This document shows, piece after piece, positions 51,563 to 60,773 of a stretch of DNA of 64,000 nucleotides. Both the position numbers and the translations under genes were made by a program. This DNA comes from Rhodococcus rhodnii NBRC 100604 (GTDB taxonomy: Bacteria > Actinomycetota > Actinomycetes > Mycobacteriales > Mycobacteriaceae), in assembly GCF_001894925.1 (NCBI RefSeq), contig NZ_BCXD01000021.1:1-64000 (forward strand), in the 5' to 3' direction. The stretch's first letter is position 1. Every line of letters begins with the position of its first letter. The notes beneath the pieces are model-generated. The model saw nothing but the letters and a program-made list of their open reading frames with translations. It searched no databases and was not told where the DNA came from.

Positions 51563-52461
51563 TGAGCGACCGCTTCACCGACGCGATGTCGCGCATGTTC
51601 GAGTTCTCCATCACCGGAGATCTGCTGCGGTACGACTTCGTGCAGCAGGCGCTCGTCGCGGGTGCGATCCTGGGATTGCTCGCGGGCATCATCGGCCCGC
51701 TCATCATCAGCCGGCAGATGTCGTTCGCCGTGCACGGCACGAGCGAACTCTCGCTCACGGGCGCGTCCGCCGCGCTGCTCGTGGGAATCGGGGTCGGGAC
51801 GGGCGCGATCATCGGCTCGGTCGTCGCTGCCGTGCTCTTCGGCCTGCTCGGCGCGAAAGCACGCGACCGCGACTCGGTGATCGGCGTGATCATGTCGTTC
51901 GGTCTCGGCCTGTCGGTGCTGTTCATCTGGTCCTACGACGGCCGCACCGGCACGAGTTTCTCGCTGCTCATCGGGCAGATCGTCGCGCCGGGCGGGCAGG
52001 GCCTCGCGCTGCTCACCGTGTGCGCGGTGTTCGTCGTGCTCGTCCTCGCCGTCATCTACCGGCCGCTGCTCTTCGCGAGCACCGACGCCGAGGTGGCCCG
52101 CGCACGCGGCGTCCCGGTGCGCGCGCTGTCGATCGTGTTCGCGGTCGTCCTCGGCGTCACCGCCGCGCTCGGCGTCCAGGTCGTCGGCGCACTGCTCGTG
52201 ATGGCGCTGCTCATCACGCCCGCGGCGGCGGCGAGCTACGTGACGGCCAATCCGCTCACCACGACGATCCTCGCGGTCGTGTTCGCGGAGATCGCCGCGG
52301 TCGGCGGCATCCTGCTCTCGCTCGCCCCCGGCGTCCCGGTCTCGAGCTTCGTCACGGCGATCTCGTTCGCGATCTACGTGCTGTGCCGCATCTTCGGCCG
52401 CAGCCGCCGACGCAGTGCGGGGCGCGTGACCACCGGCCACGGCCACGCACACGCGCACTGA
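51562..52461 (+). CDS. Zinc/manganese-type ABC permease
   Basis: A 299-residue permease of the ABC-3 family with about eight hydrophobic segments. Family features are FVQQALVAGAILGLLAGIIGPLIISRQMSFAVHGTSELSLTGAS and the late LGVQVVGALLVMALLITPAAAA. The tail ends GHGHAHAH, a likely metal-binding patch on the cytoplasmic side. It completes the importer and ends 18 nt from a convergent peptide-transporter operon. Confidence 0.93.
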   Translation: MSDRFTDAMSRMFEFSITGDLLRYDFVQQALVAGAILGLLAGIIGPLIISRQMSFAVHGTSELSLTGASAALLVGIGVGTGAIIGSVVAAVLFGLLGAKARDRDSVIGVIMSFGLGLSVLFIWSYDGRTGTSFSLLIGQIVAPGGQGLALLTVCAVFVVLVLAVIYRPLLFASTDAEVARARGVPVRALSIVFAVVLGVTAALGVQVVGALLVMALLITPAAAASYVTANPLTTTILAVVFAEIAAVGGILLSLAPGVPVSSFVTAISFAIYVLCRIFGRSRRRSAGRVTTGHGHAHAH

Positions 52462-52479
52462 CCCACGGCTCGCACCGGC

Positions 52480-54120
52480 TCACAGTTCGCGCTGTCCCGG
52501 GATCGACGCGACGAGCGTCCGCGTGTACTCCTGCTCGGGTTCGCGGAGGATCTGCCACGGCGTCCCCTCCTCGACCACACCGCCCGACCCGAGCACCACG
52601 ACGCGGTGCGACAGCCGGTCGATCACGGCGAGATCGTGACTGATGAACAGGCACGCGAACGCATGGCGCCGCTGCAGTTCCTCGAACAGATCGAGGACGG
52701 CAGCCTGCACCGACACGTCGAGCGCACTCGTCGGCTCGTCGGCGACGAGCAGTTCGGGCCCGAGGACGAGCGCCCGCGCGAGATTCGCACGCTGGCGCTG
52801 ACCTCCGGACAACTCGTGCGGATATCGGTCCACGACGCCCTTCGGCAGGTGCACCGAGTCGAGGACGTCCTCGACCGACCGGCGCACCGCTGCGCCGCGG
52901 GTACTGCCGTGGACGACGAGCGGCTCGGCGACGCAGTCCCCGACGGTGAGCCTCGGGTTCAGCGCCGTCGCCGGATCCTGGAAGACGAAGCCGATCCGGC
53001 GCCGCACGTCCCGCAACTGCCGCCGCGACAGTGCGAACAGGTCCTCGCCGTCGATCGTCACCGTGCCCGACGTCGGCCGCTGCAGCGCTGCGACGCAGCG
53101 CCCGATCGTCGACTTCCCCGAACCCGACTCGCCGACGAGCCCGATCGTCTCGCCGCGATGCACCCGGAACGAGACGTCGTCGACCGCCCGGAACCGGTGA
53201 CGCCCGGCACCCGGGAACTCGACGACGAGACGATCGACGTCGAGCACCGGCGGCCCCGTTCTGTCGACGGGCCGCAACGACTCGGCGGGCGCGAGCGCCG
53301 GCACCGCGTCGAGCAGCGCCCGCGTGTACTCCGCTGCCGGGGAACGGAACAGCTCGTCGACGGGTGCCTCCTCCACGACGACGCCGTCGCGCATCACCAC
53401 GACCCGATCGGCGACGTCCCGGACGACACCCATGTTGTGCGTGACGAGCACGATCGCGCAGCCCAGGCGGTCGCGGAGATCGAGCAGCAGCCGCAGGATC
53501 TCGGCCTGCACCGTCACGTCGAGGGCCGTCGTCGGCTCGTCGGCGAGGATCACCTCGGGATCGTTCGCGATCGCGATCGCGATCATCACCCGCTGCTTCT
53601 GCCCGCCCGACAGCTCGTGCGGATAGAACTTCCACCTGCGCTCGGGTTCCGGGATCCCCACGGCGTCGAGGAGTTCGACGGCACGCTCGCGCGCCTCCGC
53701 CCTGGTGCGGCGGCGCCCGCCCGCGGCCGGGTGCGCGCGGAGCGCCTCGACGAGCTGCGAGCCGACGGTGCACAGCGGATCGAGCGCCGCGCCGGGCTCC
53801 TGGAACACCATCGCGACGTCCTTGCCGCGCAGCGCCGTCCACTGCTTGTCCGACAGGTGCGAGACGTCGGTTCCACCGAGTACGACGCGCCCGCTCACGT
53901 GGGCCGTCGGCGGGAGCAGGCCGATCGCGGTGCGCGCCGTCACCGATTTGCCGGACCCGGATTCGCCGACGACGGCGAGCACCTCGCCGGGTCGCACCCG
54001 GATCGTCACTCCCCGTACGGCGTCGAGCGGCCCGGCGTCGGTGTCGAACGAGACGGTCAGCGATTCGACGTCGAGCGCGTTCGCCGCTGCCGCATCGGTC
54101 TCGGGAGTTGTCGTCGTCAT
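52480..54120 (-). CDS. Dipeptide/oligopeptide-type ABC ATPase with two fused nucleotide-binding domains
   Basis: A 546-residue protein joining the usual DppD and DppF subunits. Half 1 has Walker A GESGSGKS at 52-59, LSGGQKQR and ILADEPTTALD. Half 2 has a second GESGSGKST near 338, LSGGQRQR and LLVADEPTSALD. Each half ends with the Opp-type LFRSP/EY or LREPEQEYTRTL region. ATG 54120 follows GAGGGAA and overlaps the permease stop. It is the last gene of the importer operon. Confidence 0.93.
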   Translation of the reverse strand: MTTTTPETDAAAANALDVESLTVSFDTDAGPLDAVRGVTIRVRPGEVLAVVGESGSGKSVTARTAIGLLPPTAHVSGRVVLGGTDVSHLSDKQWTALRGKDVAMVFQEPGAALDPLCTVGSQLVEALRAHPAAGGRRRTRAEARERAVELLDAVGIPEPERRWKFYPHELSGGQKQRVMIAIAIANDPEVILADEPTTALDVTVQAEILRLLLDLRDRLGCAIVLVTHNMGVVRDVADRVVVMRDGVVVEEAPVDELFRSPAAEYTRALLDAVPALAPAESLRPVDRTGPPVLDVDRLVVEFPGAGRHRFRAVDDVSFRVHRGETIGLVGESGSGKSTIGRCVAALQRPTSGTVTIDGEDLFALSRRQLRDVRRRIGFVFQDPATALNPRLTVGDCVAEPLVVHGSTRGAAVRRSVEDVLDSVHLPKGVVDRYPHELSGGQRQRANLARALVLGPELLVADEPTSALDVSVQAAVLDLFEELQRRHAFACLFISHDLAVIDRLSHRVVVLGSGGVVEEGTPWQILREPEQEYTRTLVASIPGQREL

Positions 54121-55082
54121 GATTCCCTCTTCGTTCGACGGCGCGTGCGCAACAACGGATTCATGCTCTCGCTCAACGACTCTCCGACGAGCGTCATCCC
54201 GAGCACGACGAGCACGATCGCGAGCCCCGGGAACACCGACGTCCACCAGATGCCGTTGGAGATGTCGGGCAGCGCCTTGTTGAGGTCGTAGCCCCACTCG
54301 GCCGCCGACGTCGGTTCGATGCCGAAGCCGAGGAACCCCAGCCCCGCGAGGGTGAGGATCGCCTCGGCCCCGTTGAGCGTCACGATCACCGGAAGCGACG
54401 ACGTCACGTTGGAGAAGATGTGCCGCCGCAGAATCCGGCCCGTCGACGCGCCCGACACCCGCGCGGCGTCGACGTACGGTTCCGTCTTCACCGCGAGCGT
54501 CGCATTGCGGACGACGCGGAAGTACTGCGGCACGAAGATCGCGGTGATCGCGATCGCCGCCGACAGCACACCACCGAAGCTCGACGACTGCCCACCCGCG
54601 ACGACGATCGACACGACGATCGCGAGCAGCAGCGTCGGGAACCCGTACAGCGCGTCCATCACGAGCACGAGAACCCGGTCGGGCCAGCGGCCGACGTATC
54701 CCGAGATCAGGCCCAGCGGAAGCCCGATCGCGAGCGACACCACGAGCGAGATCGTGATGACGAGCAGCGCCGTCCTGGCTCCGTAGAGCACGCGGGAGAG
54801 CACGTCCTCGCCGCGTACCGAGGTGCCCAGCAGGTGATCCGCGCTGGGCGCCGCCTGCCGCGCGAACTCGACTCCACCGGCCGACGTCTGCGAGAAACCG
54901 TAGGGCGCGAGCACCGGAGCGAGCAGCGCGACGAGGACGAACCCACCGATGAGGATCAGTCCGGCGACGAGGGTCCAGCGCTGCAGACCGGACGTCGCCG
55001 CGAGGGCGCGCAGCGGCGCCGGCCGCCGCGACGGCCCCGACGAGAGTGCGCCCGCGTCGGGAAGAGCGGTTTCGACTGCCAT
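54117..55082 (-). CDS. Dipeptide/oligopeptide-type ABC permease, DppC-like
   Basis: A 321-residue permease. The N-terminal helix is followed by HLLGTSVRGEDVLSRVLYGARTAL, the hallmark of DppC/OppC. The EAA-type loop YVDAARVSGASTGRILRRHIFSNV contacts the ATPase. The start at 55082 shares a base with the preceding permease stop (TGATG). It belongs to the four-gene importer. Confidence 0.93.
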   Translation of the reverse strand: MAVETALPDAGALSSGPSRRPAPLRALAATSGLQRWTLVAGLILIGGFVLVALLAPVLAPYGFSQTSAGGVEFARQAAPSADHLLGTSVRGEDVLSRVLYGARTALLVITISLVVSLAIGLPLGLISGYVGRWPDRVLVLVMDALYGFPTLLLAIVVSIVVAGGQSSSFGGVLSAAIAITAIFVPQYFRVVRNATLAVKTEPYVDAARVSGASTGRILRRHIFSNVTSSLPVIVTLNGAEAILTLAGLGFLGFGIEPTSAAEWGYDLNKALPDISNGIWWTSVFPGLAIVLVVLGMTLVGESLSESMNPLLRTRRRTKRES

Positions 55083-56173
55083 CAGAACCTCACTCGGGGA
55101 TCGACGATCGCGACGATCGCGTCGGTCACGAAACTGACGACGGCGACGACGAGCGCGATCGCCGTCACGATGCCCTGGACCGCGACGAAGTCACGGGCCT
55201 GCAGATAGCGGGAGAGCTCGAAGCCGAGTCCCTGCCACTCGAAGGTCGTCTCCGTGAGGATCGCCCCGCCGAGCAGCATCGCAATCTGCAGCCCGACGAC
55301 GGTGACGACGGGAATCATGGAGTTGCGCAACGCATGCCGCCACGTGACGACGCGGTCCGGAACACCTCGCGCCTTCGCTGCGTCGACGTAGCCGGCCTGC
55401 AACGACTGGAGCAGGTTGACCCGCACGAGCCGCAGGAACACGCCCGCGGTGAGCAGGCCGAGTGCGAGCGCGGGAAGCACGGCGTGTGACAGGACGTCGA
55501 GAAGATATCCGGTGTCGCCGTAGAGGATCGCGTCGATCACCAGGATGTTCGTCTTCGGCGAGACGTTCTGCAACGCGAGCTGGGTGTCGATCGACGCCCG
55601 GCCCGCGACGGGCAGCCAGCCCAGCTGCACTGCGAAGACGAGCTTGAGCAGCATGCCGACGAAGAACACCGGCGCGGCGTAGAACAGGATCGCGAGGAGC
55701 CGCAGCCCGACGTCGGACGCACGGTCGCGGTGGGTCGCAGCGTAGATGCCGAGTGGTACGCCCACCACGAACGCGACGAGCAACGCCCAGAACGAGAGTT
55801 CCAGTGTCGCAGCACCGCTCGTGAGGACGACGTCCGCGATATCCCGGTTGTCGGTGGCGCCGCGACCGAAATCACCGCGCAGCAGCCCGGTCAGGTACTC
55901 CCAGTACTGCACGAGCAACGGCCGGTCGTAGCCCGCCTGGGCTCTGCGCTCGGCGAGCTGGTCGGGCGGGAGCCTGCCGCCGAGTGCCGCGGTGATCGGA
56001 TCACCGACCACCCGCATGAGGAAGAACACGACGGTGACGAGAATCCAGGCGGTGGGCACGATGAGCAGCAGGCGCACACCGAGGTAGCGGGCGAGGGCAC
56101 TGTATCTGCTCTGCGCACCCCGCCCGCCGCCACCCCCATCGGAGTCGACGAGCACGTCCGTGGCGGTGCTCAT
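55082..56173 (-). CDS. Dipeptide/oligopeptide-type ABC permease, DppB-like
   Basis: A 363-residue permease of the DppB/OppB type. It shows the N-terminal LGVRLLLIVPTAWILVTVVFFLMRVVGDP, the YDRPLLVQYWEYLTGLLRGDFG block and the EAA loop YVDAAKARGVPDRVVTWRHALRNSMIPVVTV. It is longer than usual because of an extracytoplasmic loop after helix 3. The start at 56173 is 2 nt from the binding-protein stop. Confidence 0.93.
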   Translation of the reverse strand: MSTATDVLVDSDGGGGGRGAQSRYSALARYLGVRLLLIVPTAWILVTVVFFLMRVVGDPITAALGGRLPPDQLAERRAQAGYDRPLLVQYWEYLTGLLRGDFGRGATDNRDIADVVLTSGAATLELSFWALLVAFVVGVPLGIYAATHRDRASDVGLRLLAILFYAAPVFFVGMLLKLVFAVQLGWLPVAGRASIDTQLALQNVSPKTNILVIDAILYGDTGYLLDVLSHAVLPALALGLLTAGVFLRLVRVNLLQSLQAGYVDAAKARGVPDRVVTWRHALRNSMIPVVTVVGLQIAMLLGGAILTETTFEWQGLGFELSRYLQARDFVAVQGIVTAIALVVAVVSFVTDAIVAIVDPRVRF

Positions 56174-56175
56174 CC

Positions 56176-57837
56176 TCAGCCCTTCGAGATCGGGGTGAAC
56201 CGGAACTTGAACGACGCGTCGAGCGTCGTCTCCACGCCGCTCACCTCCGACGTCGCGATCGCGACCTGCTGCCCTTCGAGCAGCGGCAGCGTCGAGATGT
56301 GGCCGGACGCCATCTTCTGCTGGATCTCCGCGATGATCTCGTCACGAGTCGCGGGATCGGTCTCACTGCGCTGACGGTCGATCAGTTCGGTGATCTCGGG
56401 ATTCTCGAAGTGGTTGCCCAGGAAGTTGTCCGGCATGAAGAACGGCGTCAGGTAGTTGTCGGCGTCCGGGAAGTCCGGGTACCACCCGAGCTGGTAGGCC
56501 GGATAGACGTCGGACGTGCGCTCGTCGCTGTAGGTCGTCCACTCCGTCGACTGCAGGTCGACGGCGAAGAGCCCGGTCGCCTCGAGCTGCGCCTCGACAG
56601 CGGCGTACTCCTCCGACGAACTCGGCCCGTAGTGGTCCGGGCTGTACTGAAGGTTGAGAGGAACCGGTGTCGCGACGCCGGCCTCCTGCAGGAACTGTGC
56701 TGCGGCTTCGGGATTCGGGGCGCCGCCGTAGACCTCCTCGAACGCCGGGACGGAACCGTCGACGCCGCTCGGGATGTTCGAGTACGCGGGGCTGTAGGTG
56801 CCCTTGTAGACCCCCTCCGAGAGCGCGTTTCGGTCCACGAGCGACGCGATCGCCTTGCGCACGGCGAGCTTCTGCTCGGGTGTGTCACCCGGCATCGTGT
56901 TCAGGTTGAACACCATGTAGCGCAGTTCGCCGCCGGGACCGTGATGGACCTCGATGCCGTCGACCTGTTCGAGCGACTCCACGTCCGTCGGTGTGAGCGC
57001 GCGCCACGCGACGTCGATCGCCTTGTTCTGGATGTCGAGCTTGAGATTGTCCGAGCTCGCGTAGTACCGGAGCGAGACCGAGTTCGACTGCGGTTCACCG
57101 AGAATGCCGTCGTAGCCGTCGCGCCCGGAGAACGAGATCAGCTGGTTCTTCTCGTGGCTTCCGATCGTGTACGGACCCGCGAACGGCGCCCCGTCCACGA
57201 CCGCGTTGTCGTCGAGCACCGCGTCGGCGGGGAACACCTCCTTGTCGACGATCGGGCCTGCCGGGCTCGCCAGCACCTGCGGGAAGGTCTGATCGTTCGG
57301 CGCCTTCAGCGTGAACTCGACGGTCGTGGCGTCCGGGGCCGCCACGGAGGCGAGATTGGCGAGCAGCGACGCCGGGCCGTTGGGGTCGTCGATCGCGACG
57401 ACCCGATCGAACGAGTACTTGACGGTCTCGGCGTCGAGCGGGTTGCCGTTCTCGAAGGTGACGCCGTCGCGGAGTGTGCAGCGGTACACGACATCCGACG
57501 TGAACTCGCAACGCTCGGCGGCGTCCGGTTCGAGTTCGTCGCTGCCCGGCGCGTAGTTCAGGAGGAACGGATAGACCTGGTTCATCACCATGAACGATCC
57601 GTTGTCGTACGAGCCCGCGGGATCGATCGACGTCACGCGGTCGGTGGTGCCGACGACGAGCGAGCCGCCGTCGGCGGCGGCGGCTCCGTCGTCGGTGCGG
57701 CCCGACCCGCACGCGGCGAGCACGAGAACGCCCGCACCGAGCAGTGCGAGAGAAGGAAGGATGCGGCGAGAGCTGCTACGACGACGGAGCGAGGCGGGCG
57801 GCTGTCCGCCCGCCGAAGGGTGTCCCGAAACAGACAT
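56176..57837 (-). CDS. Dipeptide/oligopeptide-type ABC substrate-binding lipoprotein
   Basis: A 553-residue family-5 binding protein. A long n-region precedes the lipobox with Cys43 (LVLAAC). The SBP_bac_5 core shows TDRVTSIDPAGSYDNGSFMV, YRCTLRDGVTFENGNPLDAETVKYSFDRV, and RKAIASLVDRNALSEGVYKGTYSPAYSNIP. It would capture a peptide or related solute outside the membrane. It opens the operon; the start ATG 57837 has only a weak GGGGAA site. Ligand not predictable. Confidence 0.92.
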   Translation of the reverse strand: MSVSGHPSAGGQPPASLRRRSSSRRILPSLALLGAGVLVLAACGSGRTDDGAAAADGGSLVVGTTDRVTSIDPAGSYDNGSFMVMNQVYPFLLNYAPGSDELEPDAAERCEFTSDVVYRCTLRDGVTFENGNPLDAETVKYSFDRVVAIDDPNGPASLLANLASVAAPDATTVEFTLKAPNDQTFPQVLASPAGPIVDKEVFPADAVLDDNAVVDGAPFAGPYTIGSHEKNQLISFSGRDGYDGILGEPQSNSVSLRYYASSDNLKLDIQNKAIDVAWRALTPTDVESLEQVDGIEVHHGPGGELRYMVFNLNTMPGDTPEQKLAVRKAIASLVDRNALSEGVYKGTYSPAYSNIPSGVDGSVPAFEEVYGGAPNPEAAAQFLQEAGVATPVPLNLQYSPDHYGPSSSEEYAAVEAQLEATGLFAVDLQSTEWTTYSDERTSDVYPAYQLGWYPDFPDADNYLTPFFMPDNFLGNHFENPEITELIDRQRSETDPATRDEIIAEIQQKMASGHISTLPLLEGQQVAIATSEVSGVETTLDASFKFRFTPISKG

Positions 57838-57926
57838 GTGAGTACTCGTTCCCCGGGCCGTTCGCAGCGTTCATCACACGACGTCCGTGGGCACGGAAGT
57901 GCCTCGCGGGGTCGCCGCTGCGGCGG

Positions 57927-57948
57927 TCCGATAGGTGGTGGTATCGGA
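57927..57948. promoter_or_regulatory. 22-bp perfect dyad between peptide importer and BCCT genes
   Basis: TCCGATA (57927-57933) and TATCGGA (57942-57948) form a perfect 7-bp inverted repeat with an 8-nt gap, the geometry of a dimeric regulator site. It lies in the 240-nt divergent region 57838-58077, 90 nt from the binding-protein start and 129 nt from the BCCT start. A second small dyad CGTAT-GCGCG-ATACG is at 58011-58025. No coding frame is evident in the gap. Confidence 0.5.
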
Positions 57949-58077
57949 ATGCGAGCAAGGTACCCACAGGCGCGGACCTTCGCACGCCGAACGGAATCCG
58001 GAAATCCTCGCGTATGCGCGATACGGTCGAATCCCGGCACACCCCGATCCCCGACCGTCCGATATTCAGGAGCGACC

Positions 58078-59766
58078 ATGCTCACGAAGCTGCACGACGC
58101 ACTTCGCCTCCGAACATCACCCGGAATCTTCTTCTCCGCGTCGGCGGTGGCGCTCGTCTTCGTCGTCGCGACGATCGTCGCGACCTCCGCCGTCGACTCC
58201 GCCTTCGAGAGCGCATCGTCGTGGATCATGACGAACCTCGGCTGGTTCTACATCCTCGGCGTCTCCTCGTTCCTGATCTTCCTGATCTACATCGCGATGA
58301 GCCGATACGGATCGGTCCGGCTCGGCAGCGACGACGAGCGACCCGAACACTCGAATCTCACGTGGTTCACGATGCTGTTCGCGGCCGGCATCGGCACGAT
58401 CCTGATGTTCTGGGGTGTCGCCGAGCCGATCTCACACTTCGCCGAACCGCCGATGGGCGATGTCGAACCCGGCACCGCGGCGGCCGCGAACGAGGCGATC
58501 GGCTTCACGCTCTACCACTTCGGCCTGCATACGTGGACGATCTTCGCGCTGCCCGCACTCGGGTTCGGCTACTTCATCTACAAGCGCAAGATGCCCCCGC
58601 GCGTGAGTTCGATCTTCGGCCCGATCCTCGGCAGCCGGATCTACGGTCCGATCGGCAAGACCATCGACGTCGTCGCCGTCGTGGGCACGATCTTCGGTGT
58701 CGCCGTCTCGGTCGGACTCGGTGTGCTGCAGATCAACGCCGGTGTCGCTCAGCTGTTCGGCTGGGGCGAGAGCGGCGCGGTCCAACTGCTCATCATCTTC
58801 GCCGTGACGGTCGTGGCCGGCATCTCCGTCGCACTCGGCCTCGAAAAGGGCATCAAGCGACTGTCGAACATCAACATCGGCCTCGCCGTGATGCTGCTGA
58901 TCTTCGTCCTCGTGACGGGACCGACGCTGTTCCTGCTCAAGGGAACGGTCGAGGCCACCGGCACCTACCTGAGCTACCTTCCGACGCTGTCGTTCTGGAA
59001 CGACACCTTCGCGGACACCGGCTGGCAGAACACCTGGACGGTCTTCTACTGGGCGTGGACGATCACGTGGTCACCGTTCGTGGGAATCTTCATCGCCCGC
59101 ATCTCGCGCGGCCGCACCATCCGGGAATTCGTGTTCGGCGTGCTCGCGCTCCCCGTCACGTTCTCGGTCGCCTGGTTCGGCATCTTCGGAATGGGATCGT
59201 TCCATATCGAACTCGAAGGCGACGGCGGTCTCGTCGAGCGGGTCGTCGACGACGGCGACATCCCCGGTGCCCTCTTCGAGTTCCTCTCGAATTACCCCGC
59301 CGCCACGCTGATCTCGGCGATCGCGATCCTGATCGTGGTCGTCTTCTTCATCACATCGGTCGACTCCGCGTCGCTGGTGCTCGACTCGATGGCGTCGGGC
59401 GCCGACGATCGAGGCCCGCTGCACCAGCGGCTCTACTGGTGCGTACTCATGGGGCTCGTCGCTGCGACGCTGCTCGTCGCGACCGGTGAGGACGGGCTCG
59501 AAGCGCTCCAGATGGTCATCATCGTGGTCGGCCTGCCCTTCTTCGTGATGGGCTGGGTGATGATGTTCAGCCTCCTCAAGGGCATCAAGAACGACCTCGG
59601 CGCGAAGGCCGAACCCGTCACCCGGCAGTGGGAGGAGACGCACAGCCCGGAGGAGCTCGAGCGCCAGGAGGCCGCCCCGTCACCCGAGCCGATCGCGCCG
59701 ACGTACCACATTCCCGACGAGAACGGCCACGACCGCAGCACGGGGAACGGCCGCGACGACAGCTGA
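58078..59766 (+). CDS. BCCT-family betaine/choline/carnitine transporter
   Basis: A 562-residue transporter with twelve predicted helices. The BCCT signature is clear: WAWTITWSPFVGIFIARISRGRTIREFV, preceded by MFWGVAEPISHFAEPP and followed by FFITSVDSASLVLDSMASG. The C-terminal tail of about 60 residues is acidic and may be regulatory, unlike the basic osmosensing tail of BetP. The ATG at 58078 has AGGAG at 6 nt. Import of glycine betaine or a relative is the likely role. It is convergent with rlmB across a small hairpin. Confidence 0.94.
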   Translation: MLTKLHDALRLRTSPGIFFSASAVALVFVVATIVATSAVDSAFESASSWIMTNLGWFYILGVSSFLIFLIYIAMSRYGSVRLGSDDERPEHSNLTWFTMLFAAGIGTILMFWGVAEPISHFAEPPMGDVEPGTAAAANEAIGFTLYHFGLHTWTIFALPALGFGYFIYKRKMPPRVSSIFGPILGSRIYGPIGKTIDVVAVVGTIFGVAVSVGLGVLQINAGVAQLFGWGESGAVQLLIIFAVTVVAGISVALGLEKGIKRLSNINIGLAVMLLIFVLVTGPTLFLLKGTVEATGTYLSYLPTLSFWNDTFADTGWQNTWTVFYWAWTITWSPFVGIFIARISRGRTIREFVFGVLALPVTFSVAWFGIFGMGSFHIELEGDGGLVERVVDDGDIPGALFEFLSNYPAATLISAIAILIVVVFFITSVDSASLVLDSMASGADDRGPLHQRLYWCVLMGLVAATLLVATGEDGLEALQMVIIVVGLPFFVMGWVMMFSLLKGIKNDLGAKAEPVTRQWEETHSPEELERQEAAPSPEPIAPTYHIPDENGHDRSTGNGRDDS

Positions 59767-59771
59767 CCCCC

Positions 59772-59786
59772 GAGCCGGAACGGCTC
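59772..59786. terminator. Short bidirectional hairpin between BCCT and rlmB
   Basis: GAGCCG-GAA-CGGCTC forms a perfect 6-bp stem with a 3-nt loop in the 23-nt gap between the two convergent stops. There is no U-run; it is a plausible bidirectional terminator. Confidence 0.4.
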
Positions 59787-59789
59787 CCG

Positions 59790-60773
59790 TCAGGCCTGCC
59801 GGCGGCCGCGGGCGATGTCCGACAGGACGACGCCCGCGGCCACCGAGGCGTTGAGCGACTCGACGGGGCCCGCCATCGGGATCGAGACGATCGCATCGCA
59901 CGTCTCGCGGACGAGCCGAGCGAGTCCCTTGCCCTCCGACCCGACCACCACGACGATGGGAGTGGTGCCGTCGAGTTCGTCGAGCGACATGTCGCCGTCG
60001 GCGTCGAGACCCACGACCATCACGCCCTTCGACGCCCAGTCCTTGAGCGTGCGCGTGAGATTCGTGGCGCGCGCGACGGGCAGCCGCGCCGCGGCCCCCG
60101 CACTCGTCCGCCACGCGACAGCCGTGACCGCCGCACTGCGACGCTCCGGGATGAGCACGCCGTGGCCGCCGAACGCGGCGACGGATCGCACGACCGCGCC
60201 GAGATTGCGCGGATCGGTGATGTGATCGAGCGCGACGAGGAGCGGCTGCTCGTGGTTGTCGCGTGCGGCGGCGAGGAGGTCGTCGGGATGCGCGTACCGG
60301 TACGGCGGCACCTGCAGCGCGATGCCCTGATGCAGCCCGTTCGAGCTCATCCGATCGAGATCGGTGCGCGGCACCTCAAGGATCGAGATCCCGGTGTCGG
60401 CGGCGATCTGCACCGACTCCTTCAGCCGATCGTCGCTGTCGGTGCCCACCGCGACGTAGAGCGCCGTCGCGGGGACACCCGCGCGCAGGCACTCGACGAC
60501 GGGATTGCGGCCGAGCACCATCTCGGGGCCCTCACCCTTTCCGCCCGGTCCGCGCCCCGCCGGGCCACGGCCGCCGCCGCGCTGCGGCGACTGAGCGGCC
60601 TTGGCCGCCTTCGCCGCCCGCTTGGCCGCGGGATGCTTCGTGCGCGCCTCGGCAGGCGGGGTCGCGCCGCGCCCCTCGAGGCCGCGGCGACGCTTGCCGC
60701 CGGACCCGACGACCTGCCCCTTCTTGGTTCCCGACTTGCGGATCGCACCGCGTCGGCTCGAATTGCCGGCCAT
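59790..60773 (-). CDS. rlmB: 23S rRNA (guanosine-2'-O-)-methyltransferase RlmB
   Basis: A 327-residue SPOUT methyltransferase. The first 85 residues are basic and low-complexity (Lys/Arg/Gly-rich), an rRNA-binding extension usual in actinobacteria. The substrate-binding L30-like domain begins [14 protein letters not shown]. The catalytic domain has [32 protein letters not shown], and [20 protein letters not shown]. It follows cysS with no gap, in the conserved cysS-rlmB pair. Confidence 0.95.
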   Translation of the reverse strand: MAGNSSRRGAIRKSGTKKGQVVGSGGKRRRGLEGRGATPPAEARTKHPAAKRAAKAAKAAQSPQRGGGRGPAGRGPGGKGEGPEMVLGRNPVVECLRAGVPATALYVAVGTDSDDRLKESVQIAADTGISILEVPRTDLDRMSSNGLHQGIALQVPPYRYAHPDDLLAAARDNHEQPLLVALDHITDPRNLGAVVRSVAAFGGHGVLIPERRSAAVTAVAWRTSAGAAARLPVARATNLTRTLKDWASKGVMVVGLDADGDMSLDELDGTTPIVVVVGSEGKGLARLVRETCDAIVSIPMAGPVESLNASVAAGVVLSDIARGRRQA

